64,000 bases of DNA from Massilia sp. METH4 (GCF_037094685.1 NZ_CP146614.1:496001-560000); one strand, 5' to 3'. Numbered from the stretch's first letter, positions 1 through 7,951 are shown. Notes: generated by a model from the sequence alone, not told the origin. Made by a program: numbers and translations.

Positions 1-6
1 ATTTTT

Positions 7-45
7 CATGGCCGACATTGTACCCGCAGCCGCAGAGCGGACCAA
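7..45 (-). promoter_or_regulatory. Promoter and start codon of a gene leaving the window, probably leaderless
   Basis: On the minus strand a -35 box TTGGTC (40-45) is followed after 17 nt by a -10 box TACAAT (17-22). An ATG sits at 9-7, only 7 nt beyond the -10, so transcription would begin at or next to the start codon. Only the first three codons of the gene are in the window, so its product cannot be told. It lies downstream of the barstar-like gene on the same strand. Confidence 0.5.
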
Positions 46-67
46 CGGGCCGCGGGCCGGCCGGGCC

Positions 68-466
68 TTATTCGAACGAATAAAAGACGCGGAACGGCAC
101 CTTCTTCTCGGCCCACCAGTCGGCGGCGTCGCGGAATACGTCAAGCAGGGTTTCACGCGCTTCGCGGTCGAATTTCTGGGTATTGGGCAGTTGTTCCAGC
201 ACGATCACGAAGCCAGGTTGCGTGCCGGCATGGAACAGCGTTTCCGTCAGCGTGGTGCGCAGCGCATCGAAATTCTTGCCGCAGGGCTTGGGAAACCTGA
301 ACGATTCGGCGATGATGCCCAGCACTTGCTGCTTCGTCTGGCCGGCATGGCAATGCGCATACAAAAAATGCTGGCCCAGGCGGCCGGCCTCCTCTTGCAG
401 TTCAGCGATCCTAAATGCCCTGATGGACTGAACGAGGTTGGGCGGCACGGTTAAGAACAAACTCAT
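68..466 (-). CDS. Barstar family protein (ribonuclease inhibitor-like)
   Basis: A 132-residue protein of the barstar family, small proteins that inhibit barnase-type secreted ribonucleases by plugging the active site. The family signature FxFPxxxGxNFDAL is clear at about residues 56-69, and the length fits the longer proteobacterial members. The start at 466 is chosen because a GAGGG ribosome site lies 6-7 nt upstream; a longer frame to 562 lacks one. A promoter is seen at 503-531. No barnase gene is visible inside the window; the next gene on the same strand starts at position 9 and runs out of it. Family is well supported; the target RNase is unknown, and many proteobacterial barstar-like proteins have no demonstrated partner. 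Confidence 0.85.
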   Translation of the reverse strand: MSLFLTVPPNLVQSIRAFRIAELQEEAGRLGQHFLYAHCHAGQTKQQVLGIIAESFRFPKPCGKNFDALRTTLTETLFHAGTQPGFVIVLEQLPNTQKFDREARETLLDVFRDAADWWAEKKVPFRVFYSFE

Positions 467-911
467 TTTTCCCTCAAAATCGACCTGTTGTACGGTATGT
501 GTTTTATATTGAAGGCACCTATACAAGGCAAGCCGACCAGTGCAATACACGTGGCGCGGCATGCCGCTGCACCGGCAGCGCTAGTCGCGTTTCTCTCCGT
601 CAATTCGATCCCTAGAGTGTAAGGGTAACGTGTTGTACAGCATGAATCAACTTTAATGTGGCAGTGCGCGCAAGATTTGTTAAAAACCGGTCATTTTCAG
701 CGCGATTTAAGATGCCTTGCTGACAATGCGCGCCCTGCTCCATTGGCCTTTCCCTGACGCGGCCGCTGCATCGCCGCCCTGCCCAACGGGTTACATTTTG
801 TTGCCATAAGCCCAGATTTCAGTCGCGCGCCGGCGTTACCATTGAATCGGATAATTCATATTTTCCCGTTCCATACAGATAAAAAGACAATCACCTGACG
901 AGGTACCTCAA
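467..911. other. Intergenic region between divergent genes
   Basis: About 445 bp without a supported gene. The left end holds the barstar promoter. The right end is the leader of the glycine-zipper gene, with a GAGG ribosome site at about 900. The middle (about 600-850) is AT-richer than its surroundings; I see no convincing RNA gene or repeat in it. Confidence 0.5.
503..531 (-). promoter_or_regulatory. Sigma-70 promoter of the barstar-like gene
   Basis: Minus-strand boxes TTGCCT (526-531) and TATAAA (503-508) with an exact 17-nt spacer, leaving a leader of about 30 nt before the ATG at 466. Confidence 0.6.
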
Positions 912-1430
912 ATGAAGCTGCAAGCTCAGTTGCCAATGAAACTCATGGTGTCGGCCATGCTGCTCGGTTCCCTGCCGGCCGTGCAGGCAGCCGATTTCGA
1001 AGACTACGCCCGTGTCGTGCGCGTGACGCCGCAGGTCGAGCGGATCAATCGCCCGCAGCAGGAATGCCGCACGGAGTACGTGCAGGTCCAGCAACCGCAG
1101 CAGCGCGGCGTGGGCGGCTCCATCGTCGGCGGCATCGCCGGCGCGCTGCTGGGCAGCCAGGTCGGCAGCGGCAGCGGCCGCACCGCGGCGGCTGCCGCCG
1201 GTGCGATCGCCGGTGCCGTGGTGGGCGACCGTGTCGAAAACCAGAACGCGGCGCCGGGCGGCGTGCAGGAACAGGCCGTGAAGCAGTGCCGCACCGTCGA
1301 CCGCTGGGAATCGCGCACGACCGGCTATGAAGTCGTGTACGACTACCGCGGCCGCAACTACACCAGCTATATGTCGGAAGACCCGGGCGAGCGCGTGCGC
1401 CTGCGCGTTTCCGTCGAACCGATCCAGTAA
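912..1430 (+). CDS. Glycine-zipper 2TM domain outer-membrane-associated protein
   Basis: 172 residues. The N-terminus has a cleavable signal peptide (hydrophobic stretch ending VQA-AD near residue 26). A Gln/Arg-rich segment is followed by a glycine-zipper stretch, about residues 66-100, with repeated GxxxG-type Gly/Ala spacing (GGSIVGGIAGALLGSQVG). That is the hallmark of the 17-kDa surface antigen / glycine zipper 2TM family, which inserts in or associates with the outer membrane. The C-terminal 60 residues hold a Cys and aromatic-rich YxVxYxYxGxxYTxxM domain typical of the same family. There is no lipobox Cys, so it is probably not a lipoprotein. It stands alone, with a strong terminator after it. 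The role is probably envelope integrity, but this is inference. Confidence 0.8.
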   Translation: MKLQAQLPMKLMVSAMLLGSLPAVQAADFEDYARVVRVTPQVERINRPQQECRTEYVQVQQPQQRGVGGSIVGGIAGALLGSQVGSGSGRTAAAAAGAIAGAVVGDRVENQNAAPGGVQEQAVKQCRTVDRWESRTTGYEVVYDYRGRNYTSYMSEDPGERVRLRVSVEPIQ

Positions 1431-1447
1431 ATCGTTTCGATCCCGTC

Positions 1448-1480
1448 AAACTGCCGGCCCCCGGGCCGGCAGTTTGCATT
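1448..1480 (+). terminator. Intrinsic terminator
   Basis: A 13-bp perfect stem (1448-1460 with 1463-1475) made of AAACTGCCGGCCC and its complement, 17 nt after the glycine-zipper gene; the T-tract is short and interrupted. Confidence 0.6.
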
Positions 1481-1538
1481 TGCACGCTTGCTACCGGGCA
1501 AAGCGGCGCGGGATAATGAGGCTCCTTCGGAATCCACC

Positions 1539-2387
1539 ATGCTGATCAAACGTAAATCCATCGAAAAAGAAGAATCGTCCCGGCCGGCAAAAGCTGCCGT
1601 CAAAACGGCCGCGCGCAAGCTGGCGCCGGAAAAGCCTGCCCGCTACAAGCCCAGGTTCGCCCCCGTCACGCTCTCCGAGCAGGAAGGTGTGCGCTACCTG
1701 CACTTCGGCACCGAGTGGGTGCAGGGGGCGATGCGCATCCGCAAGCCCGATTGGCCGGAGCTCGAATATGCGCAGCAGATGATGGCCTGGATGCTGTGGA
1801 ACGCCGAACCCCGCCACATCGCCCAGCTGGGGCTGGGCACGGCCACCTTGACCAAGTTCTGCTACAAGACGTTCCCCGAGGCGCAGGTGACCGCGGTGGA
1901 ATTGAACCCCCACGTGATCGCCATTTGCCAGGGCATGTTCAAGCTGCCGCCGAACGATGCGCGCCTGCACGTGCTGGAAATGGATGCGCTGGACTTCGTG
2001 AACGACGCGGCAAACCATGGCACCTTCGATGCGCTGCAGGTGGACCTGTACGACGCCACCGCGCGCGGCCCGGTGCTCGATTCGGCCGAATTCTATGCGG
2101 CCTGTGCCGCCTGCCTGGCCGACGACGGCATCCTCACCGTGAACCTGTTCGGCGACCATCCGAGCTACGCGAAGAACATCAAGGCGATGAAATACGCGTT
2201 CGCGCAGGTGGTGAGCCTGCCGGAGGTGCACGACGGGAACGTGGTCGCGCTGGCATTCAAGCGCGCGCACAAGTTCGACCCGTCCACCCTTGCTGCGCTG
2301 GAAGCGCGCGCCAAGGAGATCCACGAGCAGACCAGGCTGCCCGCGAAATCCTGGGTCAAGGGCCTCGCGGCCAGCCTGGATAGCTGA
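1539..2387 (+). CDS. Spermidine synthase-like methyltransferase-fold protein
   Basis: 282 residues with the Rossmann fold of the spermidine synthase (PABS) family: a LGLGTATLTKF nucleotide-binding loop, then VTAVELNPHVIAIC with the acidic residue that contacts the ligand, and a VDLYDA motif. The N-terminal 40 residues are Lys/Ala/Pro-rich and probably disordered. Such proteins are usually annotated as spermidine synthase or spermidine synthase-like; whether this one transfers aminopropyl groups cannot be told, as the classical tetramer-forming N-terminal domain is short. The ATG at 1539 is preferred to the frame opening at 1488 because the upstream codons look non-conserved. The stop is 9 nt before the next gene, which suggests co-transcription with the ATPase. 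Confidence 0.7.
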   Translation: MLIKRKSIEKEESSRPAKAAVKTAARKLAPEKPARYKPRFAPVTLSEQEGVRYLHFGTEWVQGAMRIRKPDWPELEYAQQMMAWMLWNAEPRHIAQLGLGTATLTKFCYKTFPEAQVTAVELNPHVIAICQGMFKLPPNDARLHVLEMDALDFVNDAANHGTFDALQVDLYDATARGPVLDSAEFYAACAACLADDGILTVNLFGDHPSYAKNIKAMKYAFAQVVSLPEVHDGNVVALAFKRAHKFDPSTLAALEARAKEIHEQTRLPAKSWVKGLAASLDS

Positions 2388-2396
2388 CCGACGGCC

Positions 2397-4166
2397 ATGG
2401 CGAAGGCACTCGACCTGCAACAGATCTTCAGCTGGCTGCTGGCCGACGGCCTGGTCGAGAAAGCCGCCGCCAAGGCCTATTACACGCAGGCGCAAGGCAT
2501 CCTGCGCAACACCGCCGGCGCGATGCATCCGCTGTGCGCCGTGGCGCACTGCAAGATCCTGTCGGCGCAGCCGCCGCACCGGCAGCTGATGCTGGACGTG
2601 CTGACCGAATGGCTGGCCCGCCGCACCCACCTGCCGCTGTACCGCATCGATCCGCTGAAGGTGGATTTCACGCGCGTGGCCGATGTGATGTCCGCCAGCT
2701 ACGCCGCGCGCTTCAACATCCTGCCGGTGGAAATCACGGCCGACACGCTCACCGTGGCCACCGCGGACCCCTTTTCGCTCGAATGGGAGCCGGAGATCGC
2801 CAAGGTATCGCGCCGCCAGATCAGGCGCGTGATCGCCAACCCGCTCGACATCGCGCAATACACGTCGCAATTCTTCTCGCTCGCCAAGTCGATCCGCGAC
2901 GCCAACAAGTCCACTGGCCAGGATCTCGCCCTGCGCAACAACTTCGAGCAGTTGGTCGAGATGGGCAAGAGCAACCGTCAGGTGGACGCCAACGACCAGC
3001 ACGTGATCAATATCGTCGACTGGCTGTGGCAATACGCCTTCGAGCAGCGCGCTTCCGACATCCACCTCGAACCGAAGCGCGACATCGGCAATATCCGCTT
3101 CCGCATCGACGGCGTGCTGCACCAGGTGTACCAGGTGCCGGCCGTGGTGATGATCGCGATGACGGCGCGCATCAAGCTGCTGGGACGCATGGACGTGATC
3201 GAGAAGCGCCGGCCGCAGGATGGCCGCATCAAGACGCGCACCGACGGCGGCCAGGAAATCGAACTGCGGCTCTCGACCTTGCCGACGGCGTTCGGCGAAA
3301 AACTCGTGATGCGCATCTTCGATCCCGAGGTCGTCGTGAAGACGCTGCCGGAACTGGGCTTCCCGCCGGACGACGCGGCGCGCTGGGATGCGCTCACGAA
3401 GCGGGCGCACGGCATCATCCTCGTCACCGGCCCCACCGGCTCGGGCAAGACCACCACGCTGTACACCACGCTCAAGGCACTGGCCACGTCGGAAGTGAAT
3501 GTATGCACCGTCGAGGATCCGATCGAGATGGTGGAGCCCTCGTTCAACCAGATGCAGGTGCAGCCGGGCATCGACCTGTCGTTTGCCGACGGCGTGCGCG
3601 CGCTGATGCGGCAGGACCCGGACATCATCATGGTCGGCGAGATCCGCGACCTGGCCACCGCCGAGATGGCGATCCAGGCCGCCCTGACCGGCCACCTGGT
3701 GCTGTCGACGCTGCACACGAACGATGCGCCATCGGCCGTGATGCGCTTGCTGGAACTGGGCGTGCCGCACTACCTGCTGGAGGCGACGGTCATCGGCATC
3801 ATGGCCCAGCGCCTGGTGCGCACGCTGTGCACCGAGTGCAAGACGCCGGACGGCGACCTGCCGGACGAGATCTGGCAAGGCATCGGCGGCCCCTGGGACC
3901 TGCCGAAGCCGGCGCAGGTGTATCGCCCGGTCGGTTGCCCGGAGTGCCGGCAGACGGGCTTCCGCGGCCGCACGGGCATCTACGAGCTGCTCACCGTGAG
4001 CGCCGCGTTCAACGAGCTGGTGCAGGAAGAAACCGACATTGCCGCGCTGCGCCGCCAGGCGGTGGCCGACGGCATGAAGCCGCTGCGCCTGGCGGGCGCC
4101 TGGAAAGTGATCGAGGGCGCCACCACGGCCGAGGAAGTGCTGAAGGCGACGGCGTCATTCTCGTGA
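2397..4166 (+). CDS. GspE/PilB family type II/IV secretion ATPase (orphan)
   Basis: 589 residues. An N-terminal MshEN/T2SSE-N-like domain (about 40-190) is followed by the bipartite N2 domain and the ATPase core. The Walker A GPTGSGKT is at residues 345-352, followed by Asp and His boxes and a Walker B-like LMRQDPDIIMVGEIRD. A zinc-binding tetracysteine module is seen as C478-x2-C481 and C514-x2-C517, as in GspE, PilB and MshE. These hexameric ATPases drive pseudopilus or pilus assembly at the inner membrane. No other secretion or pilus gene is nearby, so this is an orphan copy that must work with a machine encoded elsewhere. It follows the spermidine synthase-like gene by 9 nt. Confidence 0.88.
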   Translation: MAKALDLQQIFSWLLADGLVEKAAAKAYYTQAQGILRNTAGAMHPLCAVAHCKILSAQPPHRQLMLDVLTEWLARRTHLPLYRIDPLKVDFTRVADVMSASYAARFNILPVEITADTLTVATADPFSLEWEPEIAKVSRRQIRRVIANPLDIAQYTSQFFSLAKSIRDANKSTGQDLALRNNFEQLVEMGKSNRQVDANDQHVINIVDWLWQYAFEQRASDIHLEPKRDIGNIRFRIDGVLHQVYQVPAVVMIAMTARIKLLGRMDVIEKRRPQDGRIKTRTDGGQEIELRLSTLPTAFGEKLVMRIFDPEVVVKTLPELGFPPDDAARWDALTKRAHGIILVTGPTGSGKTTTLYTTLKALATSEVNVCTVEDPIEMVEPSFNQMQVQPGIDLSFADGVRALMRQDPDIIMVGEIRDLATAEMAIQAALTGHLVLSTLHTNDAPSAVMRLLELGVPHYLLEATVIGIMAQRLVRTLCTECKTPDGDLPDEIWQGIGGPWDLPKPAQVYRPVGCPECRQTGFRGRTGIYELLTVSAAFNELVQEETDIAALRRQAVADGMKPLRLAGAWKVIEGATTAEEVLKATASFS

Positions 4167-4212
4167 TCGGCTGCCTTGCCCTGCCCCTTCGCCAACTTTC
4201 CGTTCGAAGGAC

Positions 4213-4241
4213 TTGGCAGAGCGGAATGAGCTGTATATAAT
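4213..4241 (+). promoter_or_regulatory. Sigma-70 promoter of tRNA-Lys
   Basis: TTGGCA (4213-4218), a 17-nt spacer and a perfect TATAAT (4236-4241), 12 nt before the mature tRNA 5' end. Confidence 0.85.
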
Positions 4242-4253
4242 GTGGCCTCTTTC

Positions 4254-4329
4254 GGGTCGTTAGCTCAGTTGGTAGAGCAGCGGACTTTTAATCCGTTGGT
4301 CGCAGGTTCGAGCCCCGCACGGCCTACCA
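4254..4329 (+). tRNA. tRNA-Lys (anticodon TTT)
   Basis: A 76-nt cloverleaf with CCA encoded. Anticodon loop CTTTTAA gives anticodon TTT (UUU), reading AAA/AAG. D-stem GCTC/GAGC and anticodon stem GCGGA/TCCGT are intact. The acceptor stem contains a G1-U72 and a U4-G69 wobble, and the T-stem GCAGG/CCCGC has an A51xC63 mismatch, which is unusual for this tRNA. It has its own promoter and terminator. Confidence 0.95.
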
Positions 4330-4342
4330 GAATGAAACAGGG

Positions 4343-4376
4343 AAGCCAACCGTTCGCGGTTGGCTTTTTTGTTTTT
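4343..4376 (+). terminator. Intrinsic terminator of tRNA-Lys
   Basis: Ten-bp stem AAGCCAACCG/CGGTTGGCTT closed by a TTCG tetraloop, followed by T6-G-T6. Confidence 0.9.
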
Positions 4377-4430
4377 TATCTTCAGCATGCAATACTAGGA
4401 CATCGATAACGATTTTCGGAGAGTATTGCC

Positions 4431-5543
4431 ATGCACGTCACGCTCGAATCCGTATCATCGCCCGAATCTAAGCGCCTGATCATCGACGGCACACTCTTCC
4501 CTATTTCGTGGGGCAGCGAGTCGCGCGGGGAAAGGATTACTGGCGGCATTGAGGATGACAACAGAAATCCGGATTACCGATTCCTGATGGACTGCCCGAT
4601 CGGGGACTTGACGGCACAATTTCAACTTCTTTCGCTTCCGTACGAATCCGACTGGTGTGAAGAGATCGACTGTGTCGAAGTCATCGATGCAAGCTGGCGG
4701 GCAAGCGAGCCATCGATCAGCTTGCCATTCCGGTTCGAGCCGGAAGACTGGGCCCGCCCATGGAGCATCAATCAATACACCCAGGAGATATTGGCGGTCA
4801 CAGATGCCGCGAACTACGAAGGGTTGGTGTGCTACGCCGAGGAGGATATCGTCACCAACGATTTCGGCTTCATCTGGCCGATCGCGGACCTGAACGGCAC
4901 GGTCCAGGACGAACTGGATCGCTGGCTACCTCGCATTGCCGAACTAATGAACCAGGTCGAAGCTCGCTTGCGCCTCAAAGCCGGTCCGAACACGCTGGTG
5001 AACATCTTCGAGTTCCCACCAGAAATTGAAACAGCGTGCCAGCAGTACCTCGTCTATTTCGGTCAGTTTCTCGCCGACCTGGGCATCGAGGCGGATATCG
5101 GCCTGAGCCACGAAGCGCACCGCATCCTTTTCAGCGTGACCCCAACCGACCCGGACGAGGCACTGCAAACGCTGCGCGACGCGCTGCAGGCCTATTTGCA
5201 GTTACCGAGCAACGCCGGGCTGCGGCAGCAGCTGCAAACTTCATCGGATATCGCGGCGATGCAGATGAACGCAAACATCTTGCACTTGCAAAGCCAGCTT
5301 CAGCTGGGCGCGGCGGTGCTGGAAGCTAAGAACCAGACGATAGAGGCACTGCGCGTGGAAAACTACCTGCTCAAGCAGGTGCCCCCGCCCGCCCTACCGG
5401 CATCGCCGCCGGCGCCCGCGAAACCCGATACCGAGCCGCTGGTCGGCAAGGTCGTCACCGTCAAGGATGTCGAGATCAAGGGCGTCGTGGTTCATCTCCC
5501 CGAGCTCGTTCGCCGCCTGAAGCGGCGCTTCAAGCGGGACTGA
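4431..5543 (+). CDS. Unrecognised protein with a possible TRADD-N-like domain and a C-terminal coiled coil
   Basis: 370 residues, not recognised with confidence. Residues 1-130 look beta-rich and Trp/acidic-rich. Residues about 190-260 show an alternating helix-strand pattern starting NIFEFPPEIETACQQYLVYF and ending DALQAYLQLP, with a central HRILFSV strand; this resembles the ferredoxin-like bacterial TRADD-N domains described in STAND/TPR-linked conflict systems. Residues about 265-310 form a heptad-like coiled coil (NILHLQSQLQLGA, ALRVENYLLKQ). A Pro/Ala linker follows, then a highly basic tail (RRLKRRFKRD). It sits right behind tRNA-Lys, a common integration site, and its first half is less GC-rich than the flanks. 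No partner nuclease, protease or STAND gene adjoins it. The domain idea is a hypothesis; the gene itself is well supported by length and codon use. Confidence 0.7.
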   Translation: MHVTLESVSSPESKRLIIDGTLFPISWGSESRGERITGGIEDDNRNPDYRFLMDCPIGDLTAQFQLLSLPYESDWCEEIDCVEVIDASWRASEPSISLPFRFEPEDWARPWSINQYTQEILAVTDAANYEGLVCYAEEDIVTNDFGFIWPIADLNGTVQDELDRWLPRIAELMNQVEARLRLKAGPNTLVNIFEFPPEIETACQQYLVYFGQFLADLGIEADIGLSHEAHRILFSVTPTDPDEALQTLRDALQAYLQLPSNAGLRQQLQTSSDIAAMQMNANILHLQSQLQLGAAVLEAKNQTIEALRVENYLLKQVPPPALPASPPAPAKPDTEPLVGKVVTVKDVEIKGVVVHLPELVRRLKRRFKRD

Positions 5544-5553
5544 ACCAGCAACC

Positions 5554-6681
5554 TCACGCTTTCACATAGGCGGAACGCACGCCCTGCCGGGAGCGCGCAT
5601 GCCCGGCAATCACCCCGCCCAGCGGGACTTCCACCCAGCGATGGAACACGGTACCCGCGGCCAGGCTCGCCACCCACGCCGTCAACATGCCCGCGCCCTG
5701 CCATGCCGCCTCGGCCGGCAGGTAGCGCGTAAATGCCGCGTTCACGACCAGGCACACGGGGAAATGCACCAGGAAGATCGCATACGACACGCGGGCCAGC
5801 CCGTTCACGGCCGACCAGAGATGCCCGGCCGACCGGGTGCGCAGCCGACCGAACAGGAACAGCGCGCATGCCACGGCAAGCGCCAGCGCCACCCGGCTGC
5901 GGAACTCGAGCACCAGCGCCGCCAGCACGGGCAGCACGCCCAGCAGCGCAAGCAGCAGGACGCCGCGCGCGCCCCGGCCGCGCTCGCCCGCCCACCATGC
6001 CATCACCCCGAGCCCATAGCTGCCGAAGAAGTAAGGCGCCCAGTCGTCCCAGTCGCTGTCGAGGTTGAAATACAGCAGCGAGAACGTGATGCCGACCGCG
6101 ACGAGCGCCGGCATCAGCCACGGCAGGTCGCGGCCGCCGGCAATGCGCCCGCCCAGCCACAAGAGCGCGGCCAGTGCCGCGTACAGCTGGAAGTCGATCG
6201 CCACATACCACGCCCCCGCCGATAGCGCCTCGTAGCCGAGCACCCCATGCAGCAGCACGGCGTGGGCACACAGCTGCGCCAGGGTCGCCGGGTCGGAAAT
6301 CGAGTCGTGCGTCATCCACGCCGCGGCCCATGCAGTGGCCACCGCAGCGAGCAACGTCGCCGCCAGGAAAGGCGGCGCCAGTTTCACGTAGCGCCGCCAG
6401 ATGGCGCCGCGGGGATTGGCCAGGCCGGGGCGGCCGGCGGGAGCGAGCGATTTCGCGGCCAGGAAGCCGCCGATCACGAGGAATACCTGCACGGCGATGC
6501 GGGCGCTGTCGCCCAGCCAGTCGATCAACTCCGGCAGCACGGGGCGGACATGGTCCGCCATCGGCCCATAGAAAGCGAGGTGATGCAGCACGATCAGCTG
6601 CGCCGCCACTGCCTTCAGCAGGTTGATCAATCCGAATTCCGATTTGCCCGCTTCACGCGTCCCCAGGTTTGTTCCGTCCAT
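5554..6681 (-). CDS. Acyltransferase 3 family membrane protein (OafA/YrhL-like)
   Basis: 375 residues with about ten hydrophobic segments. It starts with the family hallmark FGLINLLKAVAAQLIVLHHLAF, in which the His pair of helix 1 is part of the presumed active site. It also has the conserved RIAVQVFLVIGGFL segment and a late YAIFLVHFPVCL helix. Members O-acetylate or O-succinylate glycans, for example O-antigen or exopolysaccharide, at the inner membrane. The start at 6681 is chosen for an AAGGAAG ribosome site 5 nt upstream; the frame is open to 6825 but that part lies inside a palindromic repeat element (6710-6874). No polysaccharide genes adjoin, so the acceptor is unknown. It converges on the gene ending at 5543. 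Confidence 0.85.
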   Translation of the reverse strand: MDGTNLGTREAGKSEFGLINLLKAVAAQLIVLHHLAFYGPMADHVRPVLPELIDWLGDSARIAVQVFLVIGGFLAAKSLAPAGRPGLANPRGAIWRRYVKLAPPFLAATLLAAVATAWAAAWMTHDSISDPATLAQLCAHAVLLHGVLGYEALSAGAWYVAIDFQLYAALAALLWLGGRIAGGRDLPWLMPALVAVGITFSLLYFNLDSDWDDWAPYFFGSYGLGVMAWWAGERGRGARGVLLLALLGVLPVLAALVLEFRSRVALALAVACALFLFGRLRTRSAGHLWSAVNGLARVSYAIFLVHFPVCLVVNAAFTRYLPAEAAWQGAGMLTAWVASLAAGTVFHRWVEVPLGGVIAGHARSRQGVRSAYVKA

Positions 6682-6709
6682 CCGCTTCCTTTGCAGCTCG
6701 TCCGGGCCG

Positions 6710-6874
6710 CAGGGAAGCGCTGATTTATTGCTGGTGGATGAGATCAGTCCTGAAAAACGTGTCCAGCAAGATGCAGATGCCTCGTCATACCGAGGTATGG
6801 CGGGACATGCGGCGCAGCTGGGCACGTTTTCTCAGGGCTAAGATCGCCGCCATGGCTAAATCAGCGCTTTCCTG
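6710..6874. repeat. MITE-like long imperfect palindrome
   Basis: A 165-bp element bounded by 18-bp inverted repeats that match at 17 positions (6710-6727, CAGGGAAGCGCTGATTTA, against 6857-6874). The inner arms stay related for about 50 bp each side, including a near-copy AAAACGTGYCCAGC inverted pair at about 6753-6768 and 6817-6833. No transposase frame is present. It fills the promoter region of the acyltransferase gene. Confidence 0.75.
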
Positions 6875-7067
6875 ATGTCCGTGACGTTTTGATAAAGGAC
6901 GAGAGAATAGCCGAGTTAGCCGGACAGCGTCGCATGCAATATCGACAAGACGGCTGCTCCTTCCGGTAGCCGTGAAACTTCTACGACAAATCACCCTAGA
7001 AAAGACTTAAATTAAAAACAACGACTTGGGTAGCATGCTGTTCTTCTACCAACATCATGGAGCCTGC
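6875..7067. other. Intergenic region upstream of the PEP-CTERM gene
   Basis: With the palindrome to its left this is a 386-bp gene-free stretch between the acyltransferase start and the PEP-CTERM start. The part near 6990-7030 is AT-rich and presumably carries the promoter of the PEP-CTERM gene, but I cannot pick clear -35/-10 boxes. Confidence 0.4.
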
Positions 7068-7775
7068 ATGAAACTCTCCGCTATCGCTGCCGCACTCGCC
7101 CTTTCCTTGCCCATGGCCGCGCAGGCCGACGCCACGGCCACCGCCCAGATCGGCAATTTCCGCTATGAAGTGATCGATCTCGACCTGAACGACGGCGTGA
7201 CCGCCGCGCTGACGCTGGAGGACACCGGCTTCGTGCTGATGGCCGGCTTCCAGCAGAACGGCATCCCCGACCCGCTGGACTACCTGACCGAGGAAGGCAG
7301 TGTGGCGACGAACGTCGCGCATGGCAGTTCCACCGTCAGCTTTGCCGGCGGCGTCGCCAACGCCAGTGCCAACCACGTCGGCACGCAGGGCCAGCTGTTC
7401 GGTACCTTCGGCTGGGACAGTTCCTTCACGCTGACCGCCAACACGAAGCTGGTCGTGTATGCGGACGCGAGCGTCGCCGGCACCATCGACGACGAGCGCT
7501 ACGGCAGCAGCAACGCCGCCGTATTTGCCGACTACTGGACTACGGAAGAGGTCGAGCTGCGCGACTATATGATCAGCTACCTCGGCAGCAGCGATGCGCG
7601 CACCCTGTCCATCACGTTCTCGTCCGGGGCGGAAGCCATCAATGGCGAGATCGGCTATACCGCCTCGGCCTACGCCAACGTCAGCGCGGTGCCGGAACCG
7701 TCGCAAGTGGCGTTGCTGACGCTGGGCCTGGCCGGCCTCGGCTGGCGCCTGCGCCGCAACGGGCAGCGCAAGTAA
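7068..7775 (+). CDS. PEP-CTERM sorting domain-containing exported protein
   Basis: 235 residues: signal peptide (MKLSAIAAALALSLPMAAQA) at the N-terminus, a beta-rich middle of about 190 residues, and a canonical PEP-CTERM tail with AVPEP at about residue 208, a hydrophobic segment ALLTLGLAGLGW and a basic end RLRRNGQRK. The tail marks the protein for the exosortase (EpsH/XrtA) system, which cleaves after the PEP motif and links export to exopolysaccharide production. The start at 7068 has a GGAG site; an upstream TTG in frame was not used. The passenger domain is not recognised. No exosortase gene is in the window. A terminator follows at 7851. Confidence 0.88.
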   Translation: MKLSAIAAALALSLPMAAQADATATAQIGNFRYEVIDLDLNDGVTAALTLEDTGFVLMAGFQQNGIPDPLDYLTEEGSVATNVAHGSSTVSFAGGVANASANHVGTQGQLFGTFGWDSSFTLTANTKLVVYADASVAGTIDDERYGSSNAAVFADYWTTEEVELRDYMISYLGSSDARTLSITFSSGAEAINGEIGYTASAYANVSAVPEPSQVALLTLGLAGLGWRLRRNGQRK

Positions 7776-7850
7776 GGTACGCACCGCAGCACGAAACAGT
7801 GCGCGGCCCGTACCACTGCGCGCGCTGTTAACCGATTACCTCCTCCCCTC

Positions 7851-7880
7851 GGCCAGCCTGCGCGGCTGGCCATTTTTTTC
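7851..7880 (+). terminator. Intrinsic terminator
   Basis: Eight-bp stem GGCCAGCC/GGCTGGCC with a TGCGC loop and a run of seven T, between the PEP-CTERM gene and the Fur-controlled receptor. Confidence 0.85.
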
Positions 7881-7890
7881 GCTCCCATCC

Positions 7891-7920
7891 TTGCAAATGC
7901 GAACCATTCGCATTTATAGT
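7891..7920 (+). promoter_or_regulatory. Promoter with embedded Fur box
   Basis: TTGCAA (7891-7896), 18-nt spacer, TATAGT (7915-7920). Between the boxes lies the perfect inverted repeat AAATGCGAA-CCA-TTCGCATTT (7895-7915), which fits the A/T-rich hexamer-repeat logic of betaproteobacterial Fur operators. Binding of Fe-Fur would block RNA polymerase, so the receptor gene should be induced by iron starvation. Confidence 0.75.
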
Positions 7921-7951
7921 GCAGCCCTTTCATCCCGAACCGAAAGCCTGC

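Noticed and set aside
1491..3878. A 795-codon antisense frame across the spermidine synthase-like and ATPase genes
   Set aside because: Same cause: low stop-codon frequency opposite high-GC genes. The plus-strand products carry clear catalytic motifs.
2397..4166. A type II secretion or type IV pilus cluster
   Set aside because: Only the ATPase is present; no gspD/F/G or pil genes flank it.
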